Of a stretch of DNA of 64,000 nt, positions 33,894-42,788 are shown one piece after another. The translations under genes and the position numbers were made by a program. The notes beneath the pieces are model-generated. The model was given only the letters and a program-made list of their open reading frames with translations. It did no database searches and was not told the DNA's origin. The stretch's first letter is position 1; each line of letters starts with the position of its first letter. Source of the stretch: Paenibacillus alkalitolerans (GTDB taxonomy: Bacteria; Bacillota; Bacilli; Paenibacillales; YIM-B00363); contig NZ_JAEMXM010000017.1 in the NCBI RefSeq assembly GCF_016482785.1, positions 1-64,000 of the forward strand, written 5' to 3'.

Positions 33894-34526
33894 ATGCTCA
33901 TCATAGGTATCGCCGGCGGTACGGGTTCGGGCAAAACAACGGTGGCCCGTTCCGTGATTGAACGACTAGGCACGGATAAAGTAACGTTCATATCTCAAGA
34001 CAATTACTACAAAGACCAATCGGATCTCAGCATGGCCGAACGTCTCGAGGTCAACTACGATCATCCGTTCGCTTTCGATAATGAACTTTTGGTTGAGCAT
34101 CTTAAACGGTTGAAGGAGCGCCAAACCGTGCATGTTCCGGTATACGACTTTACGGTCTATACCCGTTCCGCTACCGAGACGATAGAACTGAAACCGAACA
34201 ATATCGTCATTATCGAAGGCCTGCATGTGCTCTCCGATGAGAAAGTGCGCGAGCTGCTTGATATCAAGGTATTCGTTGACACCGATCCCGATGTGCGTAT
34301 TTTGCGACGGGTGCTTCGCGACATCGAGGAACGGGGACGGAGCATTCAGTCGATCCACGATCAATATTTGAGTACGGTGAAGCCGATGCATGAGGCGTTC
34401 ATCGAGCCTTCCAAGAAATATGCGGATCTGATCATCCCCGAAGGCGGGCATAATGTGGTCGGCATTGAGCTGCTGTCCATTTTGACGGAGAAATATTTAT
34501 ACGGCAATAACGGCAATGCCGAATGA
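33894..34526 (+). CDS. udk: Uridine kinase
   Basis: 210 residues, standard length. Walker A is GIAGGTGSGKTT (5-16), followed by SQDNYYKDQSDLS, NYDHPFAFDNELL, the substrate loop PVYDFTVYTRS, and IEGLHVLSDEKVRELLDIKV. These are the diagnostic blocks of Udk, which phosphorylates uridine and cytidine with GTP/ATP in pyrimidine salvage. The ATG is preceded by GGGAGG at a long distance (about 15 nt). A terminator follows. It is a single-gene unit upstream of the fru operon. Confidence 0.95.
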   Translation: MLIIGIAGGTGSGKTTVARSVIERLGTDKVTFISQDNYYKDQSDLSMAERLEVNYDHPFAFDNELLVEHLKRLKERQTVHVPVYDFTVYTRSATETIELKPNNIVIIEGLHVLSDEKVRELLDIKVFVDTDPDVRILRRVLRDIEERGRSIQSIHDQYLSTVKPMHEAFIEPSKKYADLIIPEGGHNVVGIELLSILTEKYLYGNNGNAE

Positions 34527-34546
34527 GCGATATCCATTCGAACAAT

Positions 34547-34577
34547 AAAGCTCCGACCGAACCGGTCGGAGCTTTTT
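34547..34577 (+). terminator. Terminator of udk
   Basis: AAAGCTCCGACCG-AA-CCGGTCGGAGCTTTTTC. Confidence 0.9.
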
Positions 34578-34622
34578 CTTCATGCAATTTAAATAAAAAC
34601 CGGATTTTGTGCAATAAAGTAA

Positions 34623-34718
34623 TTTACAACGCCATTTATCTCACATATAATAATAAAAGTTTCACAAATGATCACAATCAGTCATGAAATATCGTAAAAT
34701 GATTGGTTTCGTGATCAT
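34623..34718 (+). promoter_or_regulatory. Promoter and putative operator of the fru operon
   Basis: TTTACA (34623-34628) and TATAAT (34646-34651) are 17 bp apart. Downstream lie ATGATCAC (34668-34675) and its inverse GTGATCAT (34711-34718), centres 43 bp apart (four turns), in the untranslated leader before fruR. They are candidate FruR (DeoR-type) half-sites. Confidence 0.6.
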
Positions 34719-34750
34719 ATGAGCATCCCCTTTTCGGAGAGGAGGATAAC

Positions 34751-35539
34751 ATGCTTTACGAAGAAGAACGGAAAAATCAAATTGCAGACTATGTACAGGA
34801 GCATGGCCGCGCCTCTGTGCAGGAATTAGCCCAACATTTTCAGGTATCGGAGTCGACGGTGCGCAGAGATTTGAAGGAATTGGAAGAAGCGAACCGGCTG
34901 CGCAGGACCCACGGCGGCGCTATAGCTTTGCAGGACGATAATATAGAGCCGCCCTTCACGGTTAAAGAGGACCGTTTCCGGTTACAAAAGGAAGCGATTG
35001 CAAAGACGGCAGCCGCGATGATTCATGAAGGCGATATCATTCTTCTGGATTCAGGCACGACTACGTACTATTTGGCCAAGGAATTGAAAGCGTTCAATAA
35101 GCTGACCGTTGTGACCAACTCGTTAATGGCTTCGCAAGAATTGGCCAACCATCCCGGTATAGATCTGCTGCTAGCCGGCGGAACGCTGCGACACGAAACC
35201 CTTGCGACGGTAGGGCCCGTTGCGGATCGAACCTTTGACTCCGTACGGGTGGATAAAGCTTTCCTTGCCATTAACGGCATCGACCCGAAGGCGGGATTAA
35301 CGACGCCGAATTTGCTCGAAGCGGCGACAAAGCGCAGGATGATAGAATGTGCGGCCAAAGTAATTTTGTTGGCCGACCATAGCAAATACGGCCGAGTATC
35401 CTATGCGAAGGTGGCGGAATTGGGCGAGGTTCATCATTGTATCATGGATGATGGAATATCCGGGGATGCTATTGGAGAACTGAAGACGGCAGGAGTAAAC
35501 ATTACGCTAGCGTCGCTGGCAAGAGGTGGAGCTACATGA
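34751..35539 (+). CDS. fruR: DeoR-family fructose operon repressor
   Basis: 262 residues. The DeoR HTH is at 1-55 (RASVQELAQHFQVSESTVRRDLKELEE), followed by RTHGGA, the classic DeoR hinge. The effector domain (75-250) has LLDSGTTTYYLAKEL, LLAGGTLRHETLATVGPVA and VILLADHSKYGR, typical of regulators that sense phosphorylated sugars such as fructose-1-phosphate. The start follows GGAGAGGAGG. It is the first gene of the fru operon and overlaps fruK by ATGA, so it should control its own operon. Confidence 0.9.
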   Translation: MLYEEERKNQIADYVQEHGRASVQELAQHFQVSESTVRRDLKELEEANRLRRTHGGAIALQDDNIEPPFTVKEDRFRLQKEAIAKTAAAMIHEGDIILLDSGTTTYYLAKELKAFNKLTVVTNSLMASQELANHPGIDLLLAGGTLRHETLATVGPVADRTFDSVRVDKAFLAINGIDPKAGLTTPNLLEAATKRRMIECAAKVILLADHSKYGRVSYAKVAELGEVHHCIMDDGISGDAIGELKTAGVNITLASLARGGAT

Positions 35540-36495
35540 CATCGACATCGACATCGACATCGTCATCCGTTATTACGATTACCCTGAATCCGGCCTGGGA
35601 TAAGACGGTGACAGTGGATGAGTTCGTATTCGGAGGATTGAACCGCATACAGGACATAAGAACGGATGCCGGCGGGAAAGGCATTAATGTCGCGAAAGTC
35701 CTTAAGAAGTTTCAATTGGACGTGACGGCATGGGGGTTAAATGGTGGCTTTCAAGGCCATGTCATTCAGGAAAAGCTAAAATCGATGGGTATTCGAACCG
35801 ATTTCCTGGAAGCGAATGGAGAAACGCGGACCAACCTCAAAATTATCGAGCAGAAATCAAAGCAAACGACGGAACTGAACGAATCGGGATTTTCAGCGGA
35901 CCATGCTCTGCTGGATCGGTTTATTGTCCGGTATCAAGAGCATGTCGGAGAAGCTTCGATTGTCGTTTTAGGCGGGAGCTTGCCGCCCGGCACTCCGAAA
36001 GATTACTACAAAACATTAATTGAAATTGGCCGCGCGAAGGGGATCCCGACGGTATTGGATGCGGACGGCGAAGCATTAAAGCACGGGATCGAAGCAGTTC
36101 CTTATGCCGTTAAGCCTAACATTCATGAATTGGAGCTGTTATTCGGACGAACATTTTCAACCGATGAACAAATCGTTTCCGCGGCCAGGGAGCTCATTGC
36201 CAAGGGAATTCAATATGTGAACGTATCGATGGGCGGCAAGGGCTCGATTTTGGTTCACGAATCGGGAGCGATTCGGGCGAAGCCTTTCCCCATAACGCCG
36301 CTAAGTACCGTAGGGGCCGGCGATTCCATGGTTGCCGCGATGGTGTATTGCATTTTGCATCACAAACCGCTTGAAGAAACCGCGAGATGGTGTTCCGCGG
36401 CCGGTACGATAACCGCTTCGAAACCGGGAACCGAGGTTTGCTCGCTGGAGGAAGTGCTGGCTAAGCTCGAGCTGGTTCAAATTACACGAATATAG
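35536..36495 (+). CDS. fruK: 1-phosphofructokinase
   Basis: 319 residues of the PfkB family. NPAWDKTVTVDEF at the N-terminus, GGKGINVAKVLKKF (sugar site) and GAGDSMVAAMVYC (catalytic Asp) are diagnostic of the FruK/LacC branch. It phosphorylates fructose-1-phosphate made by the PTS to fructose-1,6-bisphosphate. The start codon overlaps the fruR stop. The first codons carry a hexanucleotide repeat (ACATCG four times), giving an unusual MTSTSTSTSSS leader before the conserved core. Confidence 0.95.
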   Translation: MTSTSTSTSSSVITITLNPAWDKTVTVDEFVFGGLNRIQDIRTDAGGKGINVAKVLKKFQLDVTAWGLNGGFQGHVIQEKLKSMGIRTDFLEANGETRTNLKIIEQKSKQTTELNESGFSADHALLDRFIVRYQEHVGEASIVVLGGSLPPGTPKDYYKTLIEIGRAKGIPTVLDADGEALKHGIEAVPYAVKPNIHELELLFGRTFSTDEQIVSAARELIAKGIQYVNVSMGGKGSILVHESGAIRAKPFPITPLSTVGAGDSMVAAMVYCILHHKPLEETARWCSAAGTITASKPGTEVCSLEEVLAKLELVQITRI

Positions 36496-36521
36496 TTTGA
36501 TTATAGAAGGAGGAAGTCACA

Positions 36522-37904
36522 GTGAAAAAGATTCTGGCAGTAACGGCGTGTCCGACGGGCGTTGCCCATACCTATATGGCGGCAGAGTCGTTAATTAAAG
36601 CGGCGAAAGAAAAGGGTATTCCCGTAAAAGTCGAGACGAGAGGCGCGGTTGGAGTCGAGAACGAGTTCACGGAGGAGGAGATTGCCGAAGCTCATGCGAT
36701 TATTGTGGCGGCGGATACCGACGTGCAGGAATCGCGGTTTGCCGGCAAACCGGTAGTAAAGGTTGGGGTTGCCGAGGCTATCAAAAATCCGAACGGGCTC
36801 TTGGAGGAAGCGTTAAATAAAGAGGCGGGAAATGCGGACGATTACGCGGCACAGGTCGAGAAGACGAAGGCGGAGCGCGGCGCCGCCCGCAAAGGCGCAT
36901 ACAAGCATCTGATGACGGGCGTTTCGCACATGCTGCCTTTGGTCGTCGCCGGCGGTTTGCTGATTGCGTTATCATTTGCCTTCGGGATTGAGGCTTTTAA
37001 AGTAGAAGGAACAATGGCGGCCGCATTATTCAATATCGGCGCCGGAGCGGCTTTTGCTTTGATCGTGCCGGTCTTGTCCGGTTTTATCGCGTTCTCGATC
37101 GCGGAAAAACCGGGTCTTGCGCCCGGGCTCATTGGAGGCATGCTGGCTTCCCAATTGGGTGCCGGATTCCTTGGCGGGATCGTATCGGGTTTCTTGGCCG
37201 GTTATGTCGCGAAATTGCTGAAGGATTGGATTAAGCTTCCCAAGAATTTGGAGGGCTTGAAGCCGATATTATTGATTCCGCTGCTCGCATCCGGGATCAC
37301 GGGTTTATTGATGATTTACGTGATCGGAACGCCGATTAAAGGAATTATGGACGGATTGACGCAATGGCTGTCAACGGTCGGAACGGCCAATGCGGCATTG
37401 CTGGGCTTGATTCTCGGCGCAATGATGGCGTTCGATATGGGCGGACCGGTGAATAAGACGGCATATACCTTTGCGGTAGGCCTCACGGCGAGCAGCTTTT
37501 TCGAGCCGATGGCTGCGGTCATGGCCGCGGGAATGACGCCTCCTCTTGGGCTTTGGCTCGCGACCCTCATTGCGCCAAGGAAATTTACGCGTGAGGAGAA
37601 GGAGGCCGGAAAAGCCGCATCGGTACTCGGCATCTCTTTCATTACGGAAGGAGCGATTCCTTTCGCGGCGGCCGACCCGCTGCGCGTGATACCTTCCATT
37701 ATGGCGGGCTCGGCGGTTACCGGAGCGCTGTCGATGCTGTTTGGCGCAACGCTTCGCGCGCCGCACGGAGGCATCTTCGTGCTTCCGATTCCGCACGCGG
37801 TCGGTCAATTGGGGCTGTATGTCGTCGCGATTCTTGCGGGAATGTTAGTAACTGCCGTTACGATAGCGGTTGTAAAGAAACCAGTTGTGGCAAAAGCTGA
37901 TTGA
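36522..37904 (+). CDS. fruA: Fructose PTS permease, IIBC components
   Basis: 460 residues. The IIB domain (1-100) has the phospho-accepting Cys10 in VTACPTGVAHT. A short linker follows, then the IIC domain (120-455) with about nine hydrophobic segments and the sugar-site motif MAFDMGGPVNKTAY, plus FITEGAIPFAAADP. It imports and phosphorylates fructose to fructose-1-phosphate. Unlike the ABC fusion of B. subtilis FruA, the IIA part is a separate gene directly downstream. The GTG start has AAGGAGG. Confidence 0.95.
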   Translation: MKKILAVTACPTGVAHTYMAAESLIKAAKEKGIPVKVETRGAVGVENEFTEEEIAEAHAIIVAADTDVQESRFAGKPVVKVGVAEAIKNPNGLLEEALNKEAGNADDYAAQVEKTKAERGAARKGAYKHLMTGVSHMLPLVVAGGLLIALSFAFGIEAFKVEGTMAAALFNIGAGAAFALIVPVLSGFIAFSIAEKPGLAPGLIGGMLASQLGAGFLGGIVSGFLAGYVAKLLKDWIKLPKNLEGLKPILLIPLLASGITGLLMIYVIGTPIKGIMDGLTQWLSTVGTANAALLGLILGAMMAFDMGGPVNKTAYTFAVGLTASSFFEPMAAVMAAGMTPPLGLWLATLIAPRKFTREEKEAGKAASVLGISFITEGAIPFAAADPLRVIPSIMAGSAVTGALSMLFGATLRAPHGGIFVLPIPHAVGQLGLYVVAILAGMLVTAVTIAVVKKPVVAKAD

Positions 37905-37920
37905 CAGGAGGAATTTTACT

Positions 37921-38373
37921 GTGAAAATAACCGAATTGCTCGATGAAAAGTCCATCTTTATTCCGCTTGAGGCTTCCGATAAAGAAAACTGCATCAAGTC
38001 GATGATTGACGGCCTTGCTGCCGCCGGCTGCGTTTCGGATAAATCCGCTTATTTGGAAACGGTGCTCAACCGCGAGAAGACCGGTTCGACCGGAATCGGA
38101 TTCGGCGTTGCGATTCCGCACGGCAAGTCGAAGGGTGTAACGACCGCGGGTTTGGCCTTCGCGAAGCTTACCCGGCCGATGGATTGGCAATCCATTGACG
38201 GCAACCCGGTATCCGTCGTCATTATGATTGCGGTTCCCGAAGAGGCGGCCGGCAATGAGCATTTGCAAATTTTGATCGCTATATCCCGCAAGCTGATTGA
38301 TGAAGATTTCCGGAACCGACTGATGGAAGTGGAAAATTCGCAACAATTGTTCTCACTGTTGGAAACGATCTGA
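37921..38373 (+). CDS. PTS fructose-specific IIA component
   Basis: 150 residues, a complete IIA(Fru) domain. The phospho-acceptor His (about 67) lies in GIGFGVAIPHGKSKGV, the family signature. It receives phosphate from HPr and passes it to the IIB Cys. The GTG start at 37921 has AGGAGG 7 nt upstream and is preferred over the longer TTG frame, which would overlap the IIBC gene. Confidence 0.93.
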   Translation: MKITELLDEKSIFIPLEASDKENCIKSMIDGLAAAGCVSDKSAYLETVLNREKTGSTGIGFGVAIPHGKSKGVTTAGLAFAKLTRPMDWQSIDGNPVSVVIMIAVPEEAAGNEHLQILIAISRKLIDEDFRNRLMEVENSQQLFSLLETI

Positions 38374-38386
38374 TTGGAGGTGTACC

Positions 38387-38659
38387 ATGATTACGAAAGA
38401 AGCTACAATCCGGAACGCTACCGGTTTTCATATTCGTCCTGCACAACTATTTACCGAAAAGGCGAATGCTTTCAAATCAACGATCACTATTAAGGTCCTT
38501 GCGACCAATACGGAAGTGGACGGGAAAAGCATCTTGGGCTTGATGACATTAGGATTGGAAAAAGGTTCGGTCATCACGATTACAGCTAACGGCGAAGATG
38601 AAGAACAAGCCCTTGACGAGCTGGTGAAATTGGTCGAAAGCGGGTTCGGCGAGGCTTAA
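38387..38659 (+). CDS. ptsH: HPr-family phosphocarrier
   Basis: 90 residues. His15 in NATGFHIRPAQ is the phospho-acceptor, with the common GLHARPA varied to GFHIRPA. The Ser aligned with Ser46 (here about 48) is kept in DGKSILGLMTLGLEKGS, so HPr kinase regulation is possible. The DxxSILG region carries two extra residues relative to B. subtilis HPr. Placement inside the fru operon suggests a fructose-dedicated (FPr-like) carrier rather than the general HPr, but this could be the organism's only pair. Confidence 0.9.
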   Translation: MITKEATIRNATGFHIRPAQLFTEKANAFKSTITIKVLATNTEVDGKSILGLMTLGLEKGSVITITANGEDEEQALDELVKLVESGFGEA

Positions 38660-38696
38660 TTACCGGGGTCGCATCGGTAACTCGGGAGGATACGTC

Positions 38697-40430
38697 ATGT
38701 CTGAAAAAAAAATCCAAGGTTTGGGAGTGTCCGAGGGAATTCGAATCGGGAAAGCGTTCGTTTACGCACCCGTTCGTATTGCCGAGACGGTTGAGCATAC
38801 GCCGGGAGATCCGGAAACGGAGCTTCCCCGGCTTGAAGATGCGAAAACCAAATGCATACACGAGCTGGAGTCGCTCATTGAGCGCGCGAAAGTCAAATTA
38901 GGGGAAGAAAAGGCGGCGATCCTTAAGGGGCAAATCAGCTTCTTGAACGATCCCGGCTTCTATCCTCCGATGCAGAAGCTCATTCAGAATGAGCAATGCA
39001 GCGCGGAAACGGCGGTTCAGAAAATTGTGAAGCAAGTTGCGGACGTGTTTGAAAGCATGCCCAATGAATACATGCGGGAGAGAGCAGCCGACGTCCGGGA
39101 TGTAGGAAGCCGGCTGTTGGGACAGCTCGTGGGGCATGGGGGAAAGCGGCTGACGGAAATTGACGAGAAAGTGATAATCGTTGCGGACGATCTCACTCCT
39201 TCGGATACCGTGCAGCTCGATAAAAGCTTTGTCCTTGGTTTTGTTACGCGTGTAGGCGGAAAAACGTCTCATACCGCCATATTGGCGAATTCATTGGGAA
39301 TATCCGCTGTTTTGGGACTCGGGTCCGGGTTGGATGAAATTCGGGGCGGCGATGAACTAATTATTGACGGCACTACGGGCGAATGCATTGTGAATCCGTC
39401 GGCCGGGACGGCGGACGCGTATCGAGTGAAGATGGAAAGTGAAGAAGCGCGGCTTCAGGAGATTAGAGAGTTTGCCGGGCGGGCCGCGGTGACAGTGGAC
39501 GGATTTGGCGTAGAGGTTGCCGCAAATATCGGCACTCCCGAAGAGACGGCAGGATTGCTCGACAAAGGCGCTGAAGGCGTCGGCTTATACAGAACGGAGT
39601 TTTTATTTATGAGCCGTTCGGAAATGCCTGACGAAGCGACGCAATATGAAGCGTATAAATCCGTTGCGGAAGCGATGAAGGGGAAACCGGTCATAATCCG
39701 CACGCTCGATATCGGCGGGGATAAGGAACTGCCTTATTTGGATCTTCCTGATGAAATGAACCCGTTTCTCGGTTATCGCGCGATCCGGCTTTGCTTGGAC
39801 AAGAAGGAGCTCTTCGTTACGCAATTGAGAGCGATTTTGCGTGCGAGCGTACATGGGAATGTAAAGATCATGTTTCCCATGATTTCGGGGATGGAAGAGT
39901 GGACGCAAGCGAAGGCGATTTACGAGGAAGTGCGTGAACAGCTTGCAAATGAAGGAACTCCGGTCGCCGATACGATTGAACTGGGGATCATGGTTGAAAT
40001 CCCGTCAGCCGCGCTGCTGGCCCCGAATTTTGCGAAGCAGGTGGACTTCTTCAGCATCGGAACGAACGATTTGGTGCAATATACGGTTGCAGTGGATCGA
40101 ATGAACGAGAAGGTTTCTTATTTATACGATTATTTCCATCCGTCCGTCATTCGTCTGATAAAACATGTGATCGACGCATCCGACAATCATAATAAATGGA
40201 CCGGAATGTGCGGAAGCATGGCGGGAGATCCGTTGGCCGCCCCGCTGTTGATCGGCTTGGGCTTGCATGAATGGAGCATGTCTCCGACCGCTATTCCGAA
40301 GATAAAGCAGGTTATTACACGATTGGATCGGCAAGAATGCATGAAGCTTGCCGATCGGATATTGGAAATGGATACGCCGGCGCAGGTTAGAGAAGCGCTG
40401 GAAGCTTTTCTTGAAAATATAGGCGTGTAG
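38697..40430 (+). CDS. ptsI: PTS Enzyme I
   Basis: 577 residues, full length. The phosphohistidine is in GGKTSHTAILANSLGISAVLG (near residue 190). The PEP-binding TIM barrel carries GVGLYRTEFLFM, RTLDIGGDKELPYL, SIGTNDLVQYTVAVDR and the active-site Cys in GMCGSMAGDP. It takes phosphate from PEP to HPr. It is last in the operon and followed by a terminator, so the entire PEP-to-fructose chain is encoded here on one transcript. Confidence 0.95.
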   Translation: MSEKKIQGLGVSEGIRIGKAFVYAPVRIAETVEHTPGDPETELPRLEDAKTKCIHELESLIERAKVKLGEEKAAILKGQISFLNDPGFYPPMQKLIQNEQCSAETAVQKIVKQVADVFESMPNEYMRERAADVRDVGSRLLGQLVGHGGKRLTEIDEKVIIVADDLTPSDTVQLDKSFVLGFVTRVGGKTSHTAILANSLGISAVLGLGSGLDEIRGGDELIIDGTTGECIVNPSAGTADAYRVKMESEEARLQEIREFAGRAAVTVDGFGVEVAANIGTPEETAGLLDKGAEGVGLYRTEFLFMSRSEMPDEATQYEAYKSVAEAMKGKPVIIRTLDIGGDKELPYLDLPDEMNPFLGYRAIRLCLDKKELFVTQLRAILRASVHGNVKIMFPMISGMEEWTQAKAIYEEVREQLANEGTPVADTIELGIMVEIPSAALLAPNFAKQVDFFSIGTNDLVQYTVAVDRMNEKVSYLYDYFHPSVIRLIKHVIDASDNHNKWTGMCGSMAGDPLAAPLLIGLGLHEWSMSPTAIPKIKQVITRLDRQECMKLADRILEMDTPAQVREALEAFLENIGV

Positions 40431-40442
40431 AAAGTTAAGAAG

Positions 40443-40474
40443 AGACGCTAGCCGTAAGAGGTTAGCGTCTTTTG
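40443..40474 (+). terminator. Terminator of the fru operon
   Basis: AGACGCTAGCC-GTAAGA-GGTTAGCGTCTTTTG (one G-T pair). Confidence 0.85.
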
Positions 40475-40539
40475 TGCGTGCCGCGGTCGCGATAAAACAC
40501 AAAACGGGCTGCAGAACAAGTTACTGCTTGAAAAGGGAG

Positions 40540-41727
40540 TTATAGCCTTGCAAGCAGTATCTCGCGCATGATGGCGCTACCCAGCTGGACGGGACTTTGT
40601 TTGTTGTCGGCGGCGGCAATAACGGCGTCGATGTTATTCGCGTCGACGCCAAACCAGCCCAATACCGGGATTTCCAGCAGTTCGGTCCATTCCTCCAAGA
40701 CCGCCGCCAACCGTTCGCAGCTAGCTCTCACATCTCTATCGTCGCGCCCGGTCAAGATGGCGCCGACTTTAGCGTACTTCGCTAACGCTTCCGCTGCCGT
40801 ATCGCTCGTCTCCTTTGCCAACTGTTCAATGTTCCGTTTCGTTACTTCCGCCAAGAGAGTCCCGCAAATAACGCCGTGCGGAATCGGAAAGCTGCCGCCA
40901 AGGGGTCCGGCAAAGCCGTGAACGAGGCCGAGTCCGGCATTCGCCAATGTGATGCCGGAAAGCATGGAAGCGTAGGCTATTTGTTCGTGCAGCGCCGCAT
41001 TATCCGCAGCATGCGTGCAGATCGGAAGCAGGCTCCTCGCGGCTGCTTCAATGCCTGAAAGCGCCAGCGCGTCGGTTAGCGGAGAGGCCTTCGTCGACAC
41101 ATACGATTCGATTAACTGCGTAAGAGCGTCCAAGCCGCTCGCGGCCTTAACGGAGGGAGGGCAGCTGAGCGTTAATTGTCCGTCTACAATCGCAACGTCC
41201 GGAATAAACCGGTCGTGCCGGATCGAGCGCTTGAACCCGCCGGGAATGGAAATGACCGCGTTCTTCGTCGTTTCGCTCCCGGTTCCGGAAGTGGTCGGGA
41301 TCGCGACAAAGAACACCTTGTTGCCGTTGTGCGGCCGATACGCCGGCTGTCCCTCCAAATAGTTCAGAATCGTATCGCCGGGCTCGGTGAGAAGCATCGC
41401 CGCGACGGCTTTGCCTGCGTCCATAGCACTGCCGCCGCCTATTGCGACGACCGCATCGAACGGCTGCGGCCGGTAACGGTCCGTTACGTCGTCGACCCAT
41501 TCCACTGTCGGTTCGTGATGGATATGTACGGTGTCAAAAGCGATATTTTTCCCGGCGAGAGAGGCGGTAATCATTTCCCAATACTCCGCATTCGTCCGCT
41601 GGAAGCCGCCCATCACAAACAAGACGCGGCGCGTCCCCTGCGGAAGCGCATCGACAAGCTTCAATGCGGTCCCTACGCCAAAATAAATCGCCGGTGTGCC
41701 CGCGAACTGAAAAGCGTTCATCGCCAT
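40540..41727 (-). CDS. Iron-type (group III) alcohol dehydrogenase family protein
   Basis: 395 residues with the NAD-binding GGGSAMDAGKAVAAM and TTSGTGSETTKNAV. Of the four usual metal ligands, Asp (GLDALTQ), His (GLVHGFAG) and His (FPIPHGV) are present. The second ligand position reads Gln (DALTQ instead of DALTH), and the His after the third ligand is Gly. This variant occurs in a known subgroup of the family, so metal and substrate may differ from FucO/AdhB. It is a stand-alone gene on the minus strand. The reaction is probably NAD(P)-dependent reduction of an aldehyde or maleylacetate-like keto acid. Confidence 0.85.
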   Translation of the reverse strand: MAMNAFQFAGTPAIYFGVGTALKLVDALPQGTRRVLFVMGGFQRTNAEYWEMITASLAGKNIAFDTVHIHHEPTVEWVDDVTDRYRPQPFDAVVAIGGGSAMDAGKAVAAMLLTEPGDTILNYLEGQPAYRPHNGNKVFFVAIPTTSGTGSETTKNAVISIPGGFKRSIRHDRFIPDVAIVDGQLTLSCPPSVKAASGLDALTQLIESYVSTKASPLTDALALSGIEAAARSLLPICTHAADNAALHEQIAYASMLSGITLANAGLGLVHGFAGPLGGSFPIPHGVICGTLLAEVTKRNIEQLAKETSDTAAEALAKYAKVGAILTGRDDRDVRASCERLAAVLEEWTELLEIPVLGWFGVDANNIDAVIAAADNKQSPVQLGSAIMREILLARL

Positions 41728-41880
41728 TGCGATTTCTCCGCCGGAGCTATCATGTAACTCATCCCCCTAGTTATCAAATAATTGCAGGATAATTTTACAC
41801 TGTAATAAGAAAAACTTCTATCGAAGCACAAAAAGAACTTCGACCGCACACGCATAGCAGCAAGACCGTGTAATAAAGGG

Positions 41881-41913
41881 AAAGGCCATGACCTCTGAGG
41901 CCATGGCCTTTCT
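41881..41913 (-). terminator. Bidirectional-looking terminator after the coat genes
   Basis: AAAGGCCATGACCTC-TGA-GGCCATGGCCTTT. T-runs occur on both sides (TTTCTTTGTT on plus, TTTCCCTTTATT on minus). Confidence 0.8.
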
Positions 41914-41921
41914 TTGTTGCG

Positions 41922-42302
41922 TTATTGAAGCGCGCTTGGATAAGGGAATTGAGAAGAATAGTTGTTGAACTGTTTATGGGTCTGGTCAAGCTTGTTCTGA
42001 TCCTCAGCCTCCAGCTTGTAGTGTCCTTTCCGGAACATTAACTGGTACATCTCATACTGGCATTGGTGCGTCTCGTTCAGGATGGTCATAATGTCTTGGT
42101 GCAGGTTTGAATGGCTTGCTTCTCTGGCGGATACGTTAAAGCTGTCCGTCAAGTATTTTTCCAGCGCCAAAATGTCGTTGAGCCGGTCGCGGTCGTTCAT
42201 CTCGGGACCTTTGACATTTGGTTCATAAGGCGGTTTCGGGTTTTTAATCGCATTCGGATTTTGATTCTGGCTCTGGTTTTGGTTCTGGTTCATTTCAGGC
42301 AC
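41922..42302 (-). CDS. CotF-like spore coat protein
   Basis: 126 residues. The Asn/Gln/Pro-rich N-terminus (MNQNQNQSQNQNPNAIKN) is followed by a CotF-type helical domain: DRLNDILALEKYLTDSFNVS, SNLHQDIMTILNETHQCQYEM and LMFRKGHYKLEAED. Coat proteins of this kind are assembled in the mother cell around the forespore. It lies downstream of a second, shorter CotF-like gene on the same strand. Confidence 0.85.
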   Translation of the reverse strand: MPEMNQNQNQSQNQNPNAIKNPKPPYEPNVKGPEMNDRDRLNDILALEKYLTDSFNVSAREASHSNLHQDIMTILNETHQCQYEMYQLMFRKGHYKLEAEDQNKLDQTHKQFNNYSSQFPYPSALQ

Positions 42303-42321
42303 GCTCCTTATAATAAATCAC

Positions 42322-42606
42322 TTATTGCTGCAGCTGCTGCACCTTTTGCATTTCGACCATGTTGTTGTTTTGCAGATGGTTCAACAGCATTTCGTAATGA
42401 CGCAGGTGCATTTGGCCCGCCTGATCGATGGCTTGGACGATTTCTTGATCGGAGCATTCGCCGGCGAAATGACGGCATTTTTTCATCGCGATCAGTTCCC
42501 AAGACAACTGGTCCTTTAAGTACAAATGGTCCTTCGTGGTGATGACCTGCGGCGGCTGCTGCATGACCGGCTGCTGTTGTTGGCCTTGCATTTGGTTTTG
42601 CTGCAT
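42322..42606 (-). CDS. Small CotF-related spore coat protein
   Basis: 94 residues. A Met/Gln-rich start (MQQNQMQGQQQQPVMQQPPQ) precedes a four-helix ferritin-like pattern: DHLYLKDQLSWELIAMKKCRH and SDQEIVQAIDQAGQMHLRHY. AAAGGAAATGA lies before the start. It is upstream of the larger CotF-like gene (19-bp gap), so the two form one sporulation operon. A sporulation sigma promoter could not be assigned with confidence. Confidence 0.8.
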   Translation of the reverse strand: MQQNQMQGQQQQPVMQQPPQVITTKDHLYLKDQLSWELIAMKKCRHFAGECSDQEIVQAIDQAGQMHLRHYEMLLNHLQNNNMVEMQKVQQLQQ

Positions 42607-42788
42607 TAGCGATCATTTCCTTTTCTCGAGTTTATGTTATTTTGTCCCGAGCGATGGAAAAGTATCCATTATTATCAAACGGCCCAACATTCCAATGTCT
42701 GGGGGGTTGAAAATATGAAAAATATTGGTCTGCCGCCGTTTCTTCTATTTCTCTATTCCATAGATTGATAGAGAAAGGTGAGATTAAT

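Noticed and set aside
40596-41362. Plus-strand frames opposite the alcohol dehydrogenase
   Set aside because: The minus strand has the full Fe-ADH motif set; these are shadows.
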